From Liolophura sinensis (lineage: Eukaryota; Mollusca; Polyplacophora; Chitonida; Chitonidae): DNA of 64,000 nt. The notes beneath the pieces were generated by a model. That model was not told where the DNA came from, ran no database searches, and saw only the letters and a program-made list of their open reading frames with translations. The stretch lies in NCBI RefSeq assembly GCF_032854445.1, contig NC_088303.1:5897501-5961500 (forward strand), given 5' to 3'. The position numbers and the translations under genes are program-made. Positions within the stretch are counted from its first letter, which is position 1. Each line of letters opens with the position of its first letter. Positions 12,034 to 25,200 of the stretch are shown in pieces.

Positions 12034-12039
12034 AATAAA
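12034..12039 (+). terminator. Candidate polyadenylation signal of the GST gene
   Basis: AATAAA about 150 bases past the GST stop codon at 11882, the first canonical hexamer downstream. The 3' UTR would be short. Confidence 0.5.
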
Positions 12040-12079
12040 GATATTTGATCAAACTAAATATGTAGTAGAGCATAATAGT

Positions 12080-12225
12080 CAAGCGCAGCACAGTGACTCA
12101 GGAGCCTCTCCCTAAAGCATCTGCTGTTTTCGTCTCAACTTGTTCATGGGGAGGTCCACCAGCAAGCTGGGGATGGTTGTGGGTTTCTGCTGACCACCAT
12201 CATATAAGTGAAATATAATTACTGC
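12080..12225 (+). mobile_element. SINE family 1, diverged partial copy
   Basis: Fragments of the consensus are in order: AGCACAGTGACTCAGGAGCCTCTCC, CTCAACTTGTTCATG, GGGGATGGTTGTGGGTTTC, CCACCATCATATAAGTGAAATA. The promoter half is partial and the tail has decayed. Confidence 0.6.
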
Positions 12226-14460
12226 TTCGAATGATGAGATGAAATAAACATAGTCTAAAAACCACATGTTAGCCAATATGCTGTGGCAGGGATGGATCTT
12301 GGCTGACTGAACATGAATAGTAATGAATCATCACATTATTCAGAGTCTAAAAGCCTGGACACTTCAAGTAACTTTTCCAGACCTGAAAAGGTAGGGGTTT
12401 TGTGCTCAAAGCTATTTTAAGAACAGCAGAAGCAACCGGAGTTTGGTGACATTCTCTGGAGAAATTTGTTTCCAATTTCGATAAACTTCCTGGATGCACT
12501 TTGTTTGTATATGCTGAAGTTCAGCTGTTAAGATCTGAAAATGAGTCGGTCTTGCATGACTTTCAGGTCTCTGTAAAAACTAGTTGTTGGTATTGCAAAA
12601 TGATCAGAAAAAATTGGGACTGCTACAAGATAGTAAAGACGTCTCCTGCCATTTGTCAGATTGTTTGAGGAACTTAACATTCTGTTAGATTCTTTGATTT
12701 TCGGAACAGTCTCAACAGGATGAGAAGTACAAGCATGTACATGTATATCAGGGTTATTACAGGGCCTTGAAAACCTTGGTAAAGACTGGAATTTGAAAGT
12801 TACTTTTCCAGGCCTTTTAAAATTTGGAAAAAATCCTGAAAATCAGGGGTTTTTGTCCTTCAGCTTGGAAAACCTTTCAAATTGAGACTACAAATTTACT
12901 GGAAAATGTGAATTTCCACCTAGGAAAAGCTAAGAAATTTGAAATTTTCAAAGCGTACGAAGCCTGGTATACATGTATGTATTGAATGGAGAGGAGTGAA
13001 GTGCGTGCCTTGAATGTGAACTGTGAAGATGGATCAAGGACAGCACTCTTTTCTCATATTTTGCCAGCTCTATGTCATCCCTGGAGTGGCAATAGCGACA
13101 ACACCACTGATTTTTAACCATCATAAAATAATCAATTATATACACACATTGCAAACTGTTTACTTAAATAACTGGTTTGAATCACATCCATCACTGTTGT
13201 GAGTACATGTATATTAAAGTTGACTGAAAACACTAAACAAAAGATGTCTTGGTTTTTTTTTTTTCATAGTCTGTTCTGGAAATACCGTAGTTGTCGACAG
13301 AGCCTTCAACAATGAAGGCAGGTGATCAAATCCAGCACCATCCGTGTTGATTACAAAGTTCTTTGTGGGTTTCTCAGCAGACCTTGTTCCTTTCTTATTG
13401 ACCCAGATTACTTTGAATCAAGCTGACTGCACCTTTGTGTACTTTTGACGAGAATGTTGAAGTGAACATAAAGTCAGTCACTAAAGTGGAATTAATCAAT
13501 AAAGTAATATTCCAGAAATGTTCTAAAAATATTTTTAAAATTCTACATCGCTTGTTACCAAAACAAATAGCAAACAATCATCAGTCCTTAGCCTCTCAAA
13601 TGCCGTAATTCTGATGATGCCATTTTGCAATGTTATGGCTATCTAGAGTGACGTCACAAAACCTAGGCGCTTTACCGTACCATTGGTATAAACAATAAGA
13701 AAATACAAAGAATATATCCAACCAAAGAGTATCAGCTCTGTTCTATGTTCAAAGGGCCTATGTTTCTTTCAGCTTCATGCTCAGTCTGGGCGATGTTCGT
13801 GGACACAAGCGTCGTGCTATAGCTGTCCCGCTCGCTCTCGTCCCACATGAGTGTTGGCTAGCTGGCTGTGCCGACATCAGGGAATTCACTGAACAAGCAG
13901 GACCTTGACTGATAACAGACCCTTTCAGTCAGATTTTGGGAGCATATCTTGGTAATAAATCTGACTTTGCTAAGAAAAAATAATGCAAAGTCACAACGTT
14001 TTTCTTCAAGCAATGACAGTCCTGCACTGTGACACGGGCAGCCATTCTCAGTTCCCTGCTCATAAATGTGTGGTTCAAAATGCATCAAGGTAACACTTGA
14101 ACTAAACGTAAAATCCAACTGATTGCATCGATATCTGTCTATCCACAATACCTGTCTATCCACAATACCTGTCTATCCACAATACGAAACACAATACGAC
14201 AATCAAGACCCGACGTGACTGGCAATTATCACGTAACGCTTTCAGCACTAACGATTAGCTGAGTTCATCAGCGCATGGCTACTTCCAGTGAATTGCCAGT
14301 CAGTGCAATGTCCCAAGTGCTGAATCTTCTTGGCTTTCTGAAACTTTTTTCTGAAACACATTTTTCTTTCTAATATATTCTTTCCTATGTACTGGTATTG
14401 ATAGTGGCAGACTTTATGTTCACTTGAAAGTTATTTGATTTGCATTTCACACGGAGAACT

Positions 14461-14807
14461 ACCGGCCCCGATAGCACAGTTGGTAGAGCTTCGCTTAGGG
14501 AGCGGTAGATCCAGGGTCAATCCTGGGTCGAGTGACACCTAAGACTTTAAAAGAGGAAGTTGTAACTTCCTCGCGTGGCGTTCAGCATGAAGGGTATAGT
14601 GCAACAACTGGTTGACCCGTATCGGTATAATGGCTCGGGTAGGGCGGCTTACTTGCCTTCGGTAAGTCGTTTCCATGAAGCAGCACTAGATAAAAGAGCA
14701 GTGGAAATCCCTCCTGCAACAAGTTGGCACATTACATGCACCCTAAGGATTCCTTTGTTGTCATATGACTGAAAAATTGTTAAGTATTACGTGAAACCCC
14801 AAGTACT
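14461..14807 (+). mobile_element. SINE family 2, full-length tRNA-derived copy with target-site duplication
   Basis: The head CGGCCCCGATAGCACAGTTGG contains an exact polymerase III A box (TAGCACAGTTGG), followed by a B-box-like GGGTCAATCC at 14515-14524. A non-tRNA body follows (GTGCAACAACTGGTTGACCCG, GGCTCGGGTAGGGCGGCTTACTTGCC) and it ends near CCCCAAGTACTCA. A 13-bp direct repeat CACAC(G/A)GAGAACT with one mismatch flanks it at 14448-14460 and 14808-14820. The 65-codon open frame inside is just the SINE body. It is partnered by the copy at 54335-54566. Confidence 0.85.
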
Positions 14808-14994
14808 CACACAGAGAACTTTTCACGACACATAGGGATTCTGATTTATGGATGAAAGAAACTGGAATAATATAATGCCTTTACCAAGTACAAGTACCAG
14901 AAAATCTTGTGACTTTTAGCTGCATGAGGATTGCAGCATGCAATTTTCTTAGTGGGGTCGGAGGTGACGTGACCACCCTTTCGCGTCAAACAAA

Positions 14995-15237
14995 ATGGTC
15001 GCCCAATGGCACAGCATTGTGGAAAAGGTCACTTTTTGCCACTTCACTAGCGACCAGTTAGGCGTAGATGTACTAAATAACATCACGAAAATTCTGCAGA
15101 AATACTCAGACTGTCTGGAAAGCTGGAAATTATACATATCCAAGGGATACAAGATCGCTGACAGCGATTCAAAAATATGCATTTTCTTATGCAATACTGT
15201 TGGGAGGACCGTTTTCTTCACTCACACTGTTTTTTGA
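14995..15237 (+). other. Protein-like open stretch of unknown origin
   Basis: An 80-codon + strand frame starting MVAQWHSIVEKVT has a helix-like composition (DVLNNITKILQKYSDCLESW) but matches no family I know. On the - strand at about 15485-15600, another protein-like stretch (RRFEMQLLLPETITL...) ends at CAG|GTTTTG, a possible donor. These may be decayed pieces of a transposon or an exon of an unannotated gene; chance cannot be excluded. Confidence 0.2.
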
Positions 15238-15761
15238 TAAGATCACGTGGTCTCCAGCTTACAGAATCACTGGTCAACTGGACCCAATCGACAATGCCTT
15301 AGGCAAGAGTTCCTGGATGATTCTCACGATCATGTTGAACAGGGAGGGTGCCGGAGTAAATCATACTACAAGTAGGTACCAAACACCTCACAATTTAAAG
15401 TTACAGCTTTACCAGCGAAAGCCTGAATACAAGCCTTCCAACTTATTGGTCAATCTGCTCAGCAATGAACGACAAAACCTGTGAGGGTAGCTCAGCCAGG
15501 TTGAGGATGGGAGAACTGTCCAGAGTAATCGTTTCGGGTAGAAGTAGCTGCATTTCAAAACGGCGATATCCTTGGACAGGGACAAATTGGCTTCGGCAAG
15601 ATCAGGAGCTCTGCAGGGAATCTGTACATTTGCTAAGTCTGTTGGTGTGACAATAAGCTGTCAACGATGCTTGTGTGGCCATGTCTAAAGATTGTAGATC
15701 ATCTGAAGTCTTCCATATACATGGCATGCAAATGCACTTTAATTGTGGAAAAGTTTGAACA

Positions 15762-15897
15762 TGCCAAAGGTGGGTGGTTTACCCAGGGCAATCTGGTTTT
15801 CATCACCCATCAAACAGACTGCCGTCATACAAGTGAAAATTCTTGATTATGACATTTAACAACAATCAATAAAATAAAATGACAACTACAATCAAGT
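15762..15897 (+). mobile_element. SINE family 1, diverged 3' part
   Basis: Recognisable by GGTTTACCCAGGGCAATCTGGTTTTC, ACTGCCGTCATACAAGTGAAAATTCTTGA and a tail ACAATCAATAAAATAAAAT. It lies just downstream of EXOSC7 and could supply or disrupt its 3' end. Confidence 0.5.
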
Positions 15898-16294
15898 CAC
15901 AAAGTCCATTTTATTGTACATGTCTTTGACATGACTAATATGGGGCAAATTGTCTGAAGAATGAATGAGTTAATGACTGGTAGTAGTTAGTCATTAGACA
16001 AAGGAAGTTTATATCTGCCTTTGGAGTAAATTGAACTGTAGAACTACCCATACATTCTCATTCATTAGCGGGGGCATGGAATCACTGCCTTTAAATTCTG
16101 ATTGCTATTGGAATGTCAAATGATCCCTGCATCTTGTCTTGCTGTTAGTCTGGCATTTTCATCCCCTCCAACAAGCATGTCCATGACGGGCCAACACACG
16201 AATTCATGGCATTTCACTGGCCCATCATCATAGGGCAATTGTTTTCCAAGTCTCCTTACATAAAATGTCTAGTCCTATTCTGACAAATGTCGGG

Positions 16295-19200
16295 TCACTT
16301 CAAAAAACCCATGGTGTGTTTCTTGCTGCCTAGTTTCTCTTCGTCTTTCAAAACTTCCAATAATCTCTTGTTTAATGCCTGTCCAACCCGCTTTCCAGAC
16401 TGTGAACATATAAAAGTGATAAAAGGTACAAAGGGTTTATAAAGAGAATGGAAACTCATACCAGCGTTTTGTGTTAAATGTGTGTCACAACTTAAAATTC
16501 CAAACAAAATAAAATTGATGACAGAATTGGTTTGGTGTGTTGTTTACCTTCACTTCAAAGTTAATAAGGTCTGAGGTTATAGTACGTAAACTTTTTGACT
16601 ACAGTCGTTAATAACACTTCACATGCGTGGAAAAGTGTACATGCAACATCATAAGAAAAGTTAGAAAAAGTGGTTTATAAAGTTCTGTGAAAGTAGAAGT
16701 AATATCCTACATATACCTCCATCATATCCAAGACACTATCAGGGTGTAGGCTTCCTGATCCTTCCTTCTTTAGGGCTGTCACTGTACCTTTGTCTGTTAT
16801 TCCCATTATAACTCTGCAAAAGAAGTCATGACAGTTTCTTTCAATGTTAACATGTTAATTTACCCTTTGATTATGATTACTAAAAGTATGGTTTTAAGGA
16901 AAATGAAGAAAAATATGCCCCCAAAAAGTAGGGGGAAAATTCATTTCATTTTGAGGCATTTTTTATATTTCTAAACAACCCCTCTATTTTATGCATATTT
17001 TCCATCAATGATCGGAAATGACGTCATCAAGGAAGATACGGGGAATGAGGGATCAGCTTAATTAACACCCCCGATTCAAGCTCCGTTAACTACAAAGCTG
17101 TTTTGACTATCACCAATGACATAACGACGGCAGACTACTTACTTTCCAGACTGATGGCTGGGGATTTATGAAAACTGTAGTTTAAACCCATTTTATGCCC
17201 CAAGGAGTAAGCTGAGAAGCTTTATTGCACTTTCATATCTTAGGACACATCATATACCATGTATTAAGAGAATAAAACCCAAGCTTTTCATAAAACCTTT
17301 AATACATGTATACAAAAGTAGTCTGGTCCATGAGTGGAGACTTGAGCAATAGCCTATGATTTACTGGTCACTGGGTCTGTGTGCCTCTATAGTAACGGCA
17401 CTTTAGATTACTTGGAAAGAGATCAGTTACTCATATTTAGGCACAACAACTCATTTACCACCTACAGGTATATCAGGGAGGAGACATAATTTTTAGCACC
17501 AGACTGAATCAGCTGTCGTAAAGCCGGGCGTATATTGACCTTGTGTTTGGCAGCAACTGGGTTTTTGGCAACTGGAAGCAGCGAGCACCATACAACCGGA
17601 TGCTGGTTTGACCTGATCTACGTGGGCTTGCGGTCACTGACAACTGCTGACTCCGTGGCTGCTCGGAGTTGAACATGTTCTACTTTTCTGTAACTCAAAG
17701 CATGCATTTGTACCCAGTTCAATCAATCTACGCGTGCTTGCGTCCATGGTCACGGTTGCTCCCAGTGCATGCATGAGTTCCACTATGAATAATGGCGACC
17801 ACTGAGTGGACCCATGAGGCGAAAAATAAGCTCATCCATTTGTGGAGGCAGCCCGTGCTTGTAGAACACCTCTTGCTAGGCACAGACAAAGCATATGATG
17901 CACATGGGTTGTGTAAGGAGGGAGAAGGCTATAATTAGAACAAATTATTAAATTTGTCTATCCTTTCATTAAATGGGGGTATCAAGTGAAAAGTAGGAAT
18001 AAAAGGACAAGGAAATTTTCCAACAATCTTAAATTTCAAAAGAAAAGACAAAGGTACATTAGACATTATATCAAATACATCCACGCATCATGTACAAGGG
18101 TCCCACCATCATGAATAGGTCACATGACTATCATGTTGCTATAAGTGTCTGCTCACAGTTGCCACCAGTCATAGTCTGAATCTGATCAGACACAGCCAGT
18201 GCTCATGATCATAAGGTTGAGTTGAGTTGTACCCAGCTGTTTATGATCGCAAGTCAACCTACGCCCTACTTAAATGAAATATTCTCGAGTACAGTGTAAG
18301 ACACCAATCAAATAAATAAATAAATAAAAGGCTAGAAATATGCAGAATCTAGGTAAGATTCCAAATCTCATTTCAAGACTTTTTTTTATATATTCTTGTG
18401 ACAGTGACTAAAATGAATCATAAGACTATGGCTCTGCTTTTAGGGCCATTGTGAAGCAGCTGAAGCACGTCGCCGATTCTTTCTAGCTTCTAAACATCCT
18501 CTCGTTGTTTTATATCTACGCTGAACATTAACATACATGTAGTACAACACCCGTATCTACAGCGTCTACACTGAACATGAATGTACATGTAGTACCACAC
18601 CTATATCTGCAGCTTCTACACTGAACATGAACATACATGTAGTACCACACCTGTATCTGCAGTTTCTACACTGAACATGAACGTACATGTAGTACAACAC
18701 CTATATCTGCAGCTTCTACACTGAACATGAATGTACATGTAGTACAACACCTATATCTGCAGTTTCTACACTGAACATGAACATACATGTAGTACCACAC
18801 CTATATCTGCAGTTTCTACACTGAACATGAATGTACATGCAGTACCACACCTATATCTGCAGTTTCTACACTGAACATGAACGTACATGTAGTACAACAC
18901 CTATATCTGCAGCTTCTACACTGAACATGAATGTACATGTAGTACAACACCTATATCTGCAGTTTCTACACTGAACATGAATGTACATGTAGTACCACAC
19001 CTATATCTGCAGCTTCTACAATGAACATGAACGTACATGTAGTACAACACCCGTATCTACAGCTTCTACACTGAAGATGAACATACATGTAGTACCACAC
19101 CTATATCTGCAGTTTCTACACTGAACATGAATGTACATGTAGTACAACACCCATATCTACAGCTTCTACACTGAACATGAACATACATGTAGTACAACAC

Positions 19201-22200
19201 CCGTATCTGCAGATTCTACACTGAACATGAATGTACATGTAGTACCACACCTATATCTGCAGCTTCTACACTGAACATGAACATACATGTAGTACCACAC
19301 CTATATCTGCAGTTTCTACACTGAACATGAATGTACATGTAGTACAACACCCGTATCTGCAGATTCTACACTGAACATGAATGTACATGTAGTACCACAC
19401 CTATATCTGCAGCTTCTACACTGAACATGAACATACATGTAGTACAACACCTATATCTGCAGTTTCTACACTGAACATGAATGTACATGTAGTAAAACAC
19501 CCATATCTACAGCTTCTACACTGAACATGAACGTCCTTGTAGTACAACACCTATATCTGCAGTTTCTACACTGAACATGAATGTACATGCAGTACCACAC
19601 CTATATCTGCAGTTTCTACACTGAACATGAATGTACATGTAGTACCACACCTATATCTGCAGTTTCTACACTGAACATGACTGTACATGTAATACCACAC
19701 CTATATCTGCAGTTTCTAGGATGAACAAGAATGTACATGTAGTACAACACCTATATCTACAGTTTCTACACTGAACATGAACGTACATGTAGTACCACAC
19801 CTGTATCTGCAGCTTCTACACTGAACATGAATGTACATGTAGTACCACACCTATATCTGCAGTTTCTAGGATGAACAAGAATGTACATGTAGTACAACAC
19901 CTATACCTATTTTCAGGGATACCCATATGCCTGGGGTAGCAACGGAATGCAAAGCCGCTTCATCTGCAGCAGTATTTCCAGGGATACCCATATGCCTGGG
20001 CACCCAGCAAAAGACAATGATAAAATCTTCATTAAGTTGTTTAATGCAGTTTCTAGGATGAACAAGAATGTACATATAGTACCACACCTATATCTGCAGT
20101 TTCTACACTGAACAAGAATGTACATGTGCTACCACACCTGTATCTGCAGATTCCACACTGAACGTGAATGTACATGTACTACCACACACTACACACATAA
20201 AATCTTCATTAAGTCTTTTAATGCAGTTTCTAGGATGAACAAGAATGTACATATAGTACAACACCTGTATCTGCAGTTTCTACACTGAACATGAATGTAC
20301 ATGTAGTACCACACCTATATCTGCAGTTTCTACACTAAACATGACTGTACATGTAGTACAACACCTGTATCTGCAGTTTCTACACTGAACATGAACGTCC
20401 ATGTAGTACAACACCTATATCTGCAGTTTCTAGGATGAACAAGAATGTACATGTAGTACCACACCTATATCTGCAGTTTCTACACTGAACATGAACGTAC
20501 ATGTAGTACAACACCTATATCTGCAGCTTCTACACTGAACATGAATGTACATGTAGTACCACACCTATATCTGCAGTTTCTACACTGAACATGAATGTAC
20601 ATGTAGTACAACACCTGTATCTGCAGTTTCTACACTGAACATGAACGTACATGTAGTACCACACCTATATCTGCAGTTTCTACACTGAACATGAACGTAC
20701 ATGTAGTACAACACCTATATCTGCAGTTTCTACACTGAACATGAATGTACATGTAGTACAACACCTATATCTGCAGTTTCTACACACTGAACAAGAACGT
20801 ACATGTAATACCGCACCTATATCTGCAGTTTCTAGGATGAACAAGAATGTACATGTAGTACAACACCTATATCTACAGTTTCTACACTGAACATGAACAT
20901 ACATGTAGTACCACACCTATATCTGCAGCTTCTACACTGAACATGAATGTACATGTAGTACCACACCTATATCTGCAGTTTCTAGGATGAACAAGAATGT
21001 ACATGTAGTACAACACCTATACCTATTTCCAGGGATACCCATATGCCTGGGGTAGCAACGGAATGCAAAGCCGCTTCATCTGCAGCAGTATTTCCAGGGA
21101 TACCCATATGCCTGGGCACCCAGCAAAAGAGTTGTTTAATGCAGTTTCTAGGATGAACAAGAATGTACATATAGTACCACACCTATATCTGCAGTTTCTA
21201 CACTGAACATGAACGTACATGTAGTACCACACCTATATCTGCAGTTTCTACACTGAACAGTACATGTGCTACCACACCTGTATCTGCAGATTCCACACTG
21301 AACGTGAATGTACATGTACTACCACACACTACACACATAAAATCTTCATTAAGTCGTTTAATGCAGTTTCTAGGATGAACAAGAATGTACATATAGTACA
21401 ACACCTGTATCTGCAGTTTCTACACTGAACATGAACGTACATGTAGTACCACACCTATATCTGCAGTTTCTACACTGAACATGAATGTACATGTAGTACC
21501 ACACCTATATCTGCAGTTTCTACACTGAACATGAACGTACATGTAGTACAACACCAGTATCTGCAGTTTCTAGGATGAACAAGAATGTACATGTAGTACA
21601 ACACCTATATTTGCAGTTTCTAAGCTGAACATGAATGTACATGTAGTACAACACCTATATCTGCAGTTTCTACACTGTACATGTAGTACAACACCTGTAT
21701 CTGCAGATTCCACACTGAACATGAATGTACATGTACTACCACACCCGTATCTGCAGTTTCTAGGATGGAACAAGAATGTACATGTAGTACAACACCTGTA
21801 TCTGCAGTTTCTACACTGAACATGAATGTACATGAGTACAACACCTATATCTGCAGTTTCTACACTGAACATGAATCTACGTGTAGTACAACACCTATAT
21901 CTGTTAACATGGAAATATAACAGCTATTTTTACATCCACCATAGATGTCTGTTTTTGCAACTGCAAAAAAAAAAGCACGAAAACCATTACTGGATCTGAA
22001 TGACATGACCTCTGTCTTGATTTTAAGGTGGTCCTCCTCCTTTTCTAGTGAATGTAGTGAACTGTCAAGTAACACATGCATACCACTGCATGCTACCTCC
22101 AACCAAAACATTGATTGCTGCTATCACAGTGAGAACTTTCTCAGTGCAGTGATGAACTCAAATTCAATCCTATGTACTTATTGATTCCATCACATACCTG

Positions 22201-25200
22201 GCCAGACAGCACGACTCTTCCTTCTGACTGGCATCTACCAAATGACAGTTCCCAATCTGAAGAAAGAAAATAAATATCAGTTAAACGTTCAACAAAACAT
22301 TTACTAATTCAAATGCATTTACAGCTGAATTTATAATGACAATGTTCTGAAGAATTTAGGGGTACAAAGTAGCAAACAAACCACCTGACTCTGCAGTCAA
22401 ATCAGCAAGAGCTGGATTTGAACCAAGATAATGGTTTATATAAACCACAGTCAGAACAAAGGTTTAGCAAATTTATCAACAAAATTACACACAAGGTTAA
22501 AACTTTACAGGTTTACTAGTTAATATCATCTTTGTAATTCATTCTTTGAAGAACTTCAACATGAGAACAAATTTAATTGTCCATTTAAATTCATTGAGCT
22601 TTGGGCGTGAGAAGATTTAAGTTTTTAACTTGATTACATGAATATGCATCACAGTTTATACTTTACGCCATGTCTTGAAGTTTGGCTATGCTTGTTTGCA
22701 ATACCTTGTGACCTCTGTTTAAAATATGAATGAAAGATTATGGTCTAACACCAATTTGCTCCGCATAAAATAGAACATACCTGCAACAACAATTGCATAA
22801 AAGTTAATCCACATACATATAGTATTCCAAAACTGAAATTTTGCATTGTATGTAACAAACATTTACTATGAATGTTTGTGTAAAGTAAACTTCAGATCAA
22901 TGTTGTCCTTTTTTATTAACCTACTTCTGCTCTATCTCAAGTTTACAAAGAGTGAAGCACATTATCTTCACATGTAACATCTGTGATTTGAAGGAAAAGG
23001 TCATGAGAAAATGAGAAAAAAACCCAATCAATCAGCAGCTAGTAAAGGCAAGCTTAAACATAGCTCTGAGGCGCTTTCCACAGCTGGTTGCTCCTAGCCA
23101 ATTAGGGATAACTTACTTGAGGCGAGATGATTGCACTGCATTTTGCAGGAGAACACTGGGCACCTTACCTTACTGTGTGTGATGAGGGCAAGGGAGGAGG
23201 CGACACTGGGCACCTTACCTTACTGTGTGTGATGAGGGCAAGGAAGGAGGCGACACTGGGCACCTTACCTTACTGTGTGTGATGAGGGCAAGGGAGGAGG
23301 CGACACTGGGCACCTTATCTTACTGTGTGTGATGAGGGCAAGGGAGGAGACGACACTCGGCACCTTACCTTACTGTGTGTGATGAGGGCAAGGGAGGAGA
23401 CGACACTCGGCACCCTACCTTACTGTGTGTGATGAGGGCAAGGGAGGAGGCGACACTGGGCACCTTACCTTACTGTGTGTGATGAGGGCAAGGGAGGAGA
23501 CGACACTGGGCACCTTACCTTACTGTGTGTGATGAGGGCAAGGGAGGAGACGACACTGGGCACCCTACCTTACTGTGTGTGATGAGGGCAAGGGAGGAGG
23601 CGATACTTGGCACCTTACCTTACTGTGTGTGATGAGGGCAAGGGAGGAGGCGCCACTGGGCACCTTACCTTACTGTGTGTGATGAGGGCAGGGGAGGAGA
23701 CGACACTGGGCACCTTACCTTACTGAATGTGATGAAAACAGGACAGAAGACAACACTGGACACCTTACCTTACTGAGTGTGATGAGAACAGAGAGGAGAC
23801 GACACTGGGCACCTTACCTTACTGAGTGTGATGAGAACAGGAGAGTAGACAACACTGGGCACCTTGCCTTACTGAGTGTGATGAGAACAGGACAGAAGAC
23901 AACACTGGACACCTTACTTTACTGAGTGTGATGAGAACAGGGGAGGAGATAACACTGGGCACCTTGCCTTACTGAGTGTGATGAGGACAGGGGAGGAGAC
24001 GACACTGGGCACCTTACCTTACTGAGTGTGGTGAGGACAGGGGAGGAGACAACACTGGACACCTTACCTTACTGAGTGTGATGAGAACAGGGGAGGAGAC
24101 AACATTCAGACGTTTGACATCGTATGGATCATCAGAGATCTCCAGCTCTGTGTGCCCTTCTTCCTCAGAAACAGTCACATTAGGGATTCTGAAAGTGATG
24201 TTTTTTGAATTACAAAAGAAAAGTGTTTTCATAATTTAAAAATACAGGAAAGGACAGCACAAAAATGAAGCTGGATCAGCAGATAGGCCATTCAAAACTG
24301 ACTCCAAAAATAAATGTGCTTATTTTCTTACACTTTCTTTTTTAACTGAATTAATGGAGGTCAAATATTCAAATGGTGGGCTTTATGGACCATACTGCCA
24401 GTGGTAAGTACACACACTCCTCAGTATTTCACATCACTGTATTTGCATTATATTCATCTACAGGTGAATTCTGGAGAACATCAAAGTAATCTTTTATTCA
24501 TGGGTAATAACTATTCAAACATTAAAAGGTGTGTTTATAGACAAAACACTTCTGATTATTTATTTATTTATTTGTCTGGTGTTTTATGCCATACTCAAGA
24601 GTATTTCACTTATAAGACGGTGGCTAGCATTATGGTGGATGGAAACCGGGCAGAGCCGGGGGGAAACCCACGACCATCCGCAGGTTGCTAGCAGAAACAC
24701 TTCTGATGATGTGATAAACACCACCTATATGGTTCAAAAAGCCCACCATATAATTCAAAAATTTAATGCAAATTGCCAAAAAAAAAAACTGAAAAAAAAA
24801 ACAATGATATATTTTTACACATTGTTTAGTCCATCTGATGAGCTTAATTTGATTTTTTAGCTTTCCTTCTCTTTAAATGATGGAGTATGCGGTATCCTTT
24901 ACTTACTTAGTGTTATATAAGGCAGCTTTTACGGCTATTGAAACTGCGTCAAAGAGATTCCCACCACATTCCAGTAACTATCACAAACAGAAACACAAAA
25001 CATGTACAGTAACAATCTTAAGCCCCGTCCAGACTATCTAATATCCTTCAACTTTTGTCCACTCATCAGCAAGTTCAATGCTGTTGAGGTAAGTTGGGTG
25101 TCCTATCTATACTACAAATCAAATAGGTCAACACTGTCCAACACTGGTGTTGTATGTTGATCAATGTCGAGCTGTGTTCCAAACTTTCGATAAATTGGAG

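Larger units (their letters stand above)
12040..15909. other. Intergenic region between the convergent GST and EXOSC7 genes
   Basis: Apart from the SINE copies listed separately, this holds a three-copy 17-bp repeat (CCTGTCTATCCACAATA, about 14134-14184) and a region at 14950-15660 with protein-like stretches on both strands. I could not assign these to any family. No exon with convincing splice sites was recognised. Confidence 0.4.
18517..21905. repeat. 50-bp satellite array, ~3.4 kb, in EXOSC7 intron 7
   Basis: More than 60 copies of a unit reading CACTGAACATGAATGTACAT, then GTAGTACCACACCTATATCT, then GCAGTTTCTA. Variants alternate ATGTACAT/ACGTACAT, GTACCACACC/GTACAACACC and CAGCTTC/CAGTTTC. 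A second unit type has AGGATGAACAAGAATG in place of CACTGAACATGAATG. Each unit contains the palindrome-rich ATGTACATGTAGTAC. Beyond about 19860 the array is interrupted by non-repeat blocks that occur twice about 1.1 kb apart, so a larger segment was duplicated within it. Several 60-100 codon - strand frames are by-products. Confidence 0.95.

Noticed and set aside
14461-14540. A functional tRNA gene
   Set aside because: A and B boxes are present, but the acceptor stem does not pair and the tRNA-like part runs into a repeated body with a flanking target duplication: it is a SINE head.
19866-21872. Multiple 60-100 codon frames repeating CTFMFSVETADIGVVLH on the - strand
   Set aside because: Translations of the 50-bp satellite; 50 is not a multiple of three, so frames rotate and end quickly. 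They lie in an EXOSC7 intron.
18517-21905. CRISPR-like regular repeats
   Set aside because: The units are contiguous with no unique spacers and sit in an intron of an animal gene, so this is a satellite.
24014-24232. A 72-codon stand-alone - strand gene
   Set aside because: The central part is EXOSC7 exon 6 with read-through into both flanking introns.
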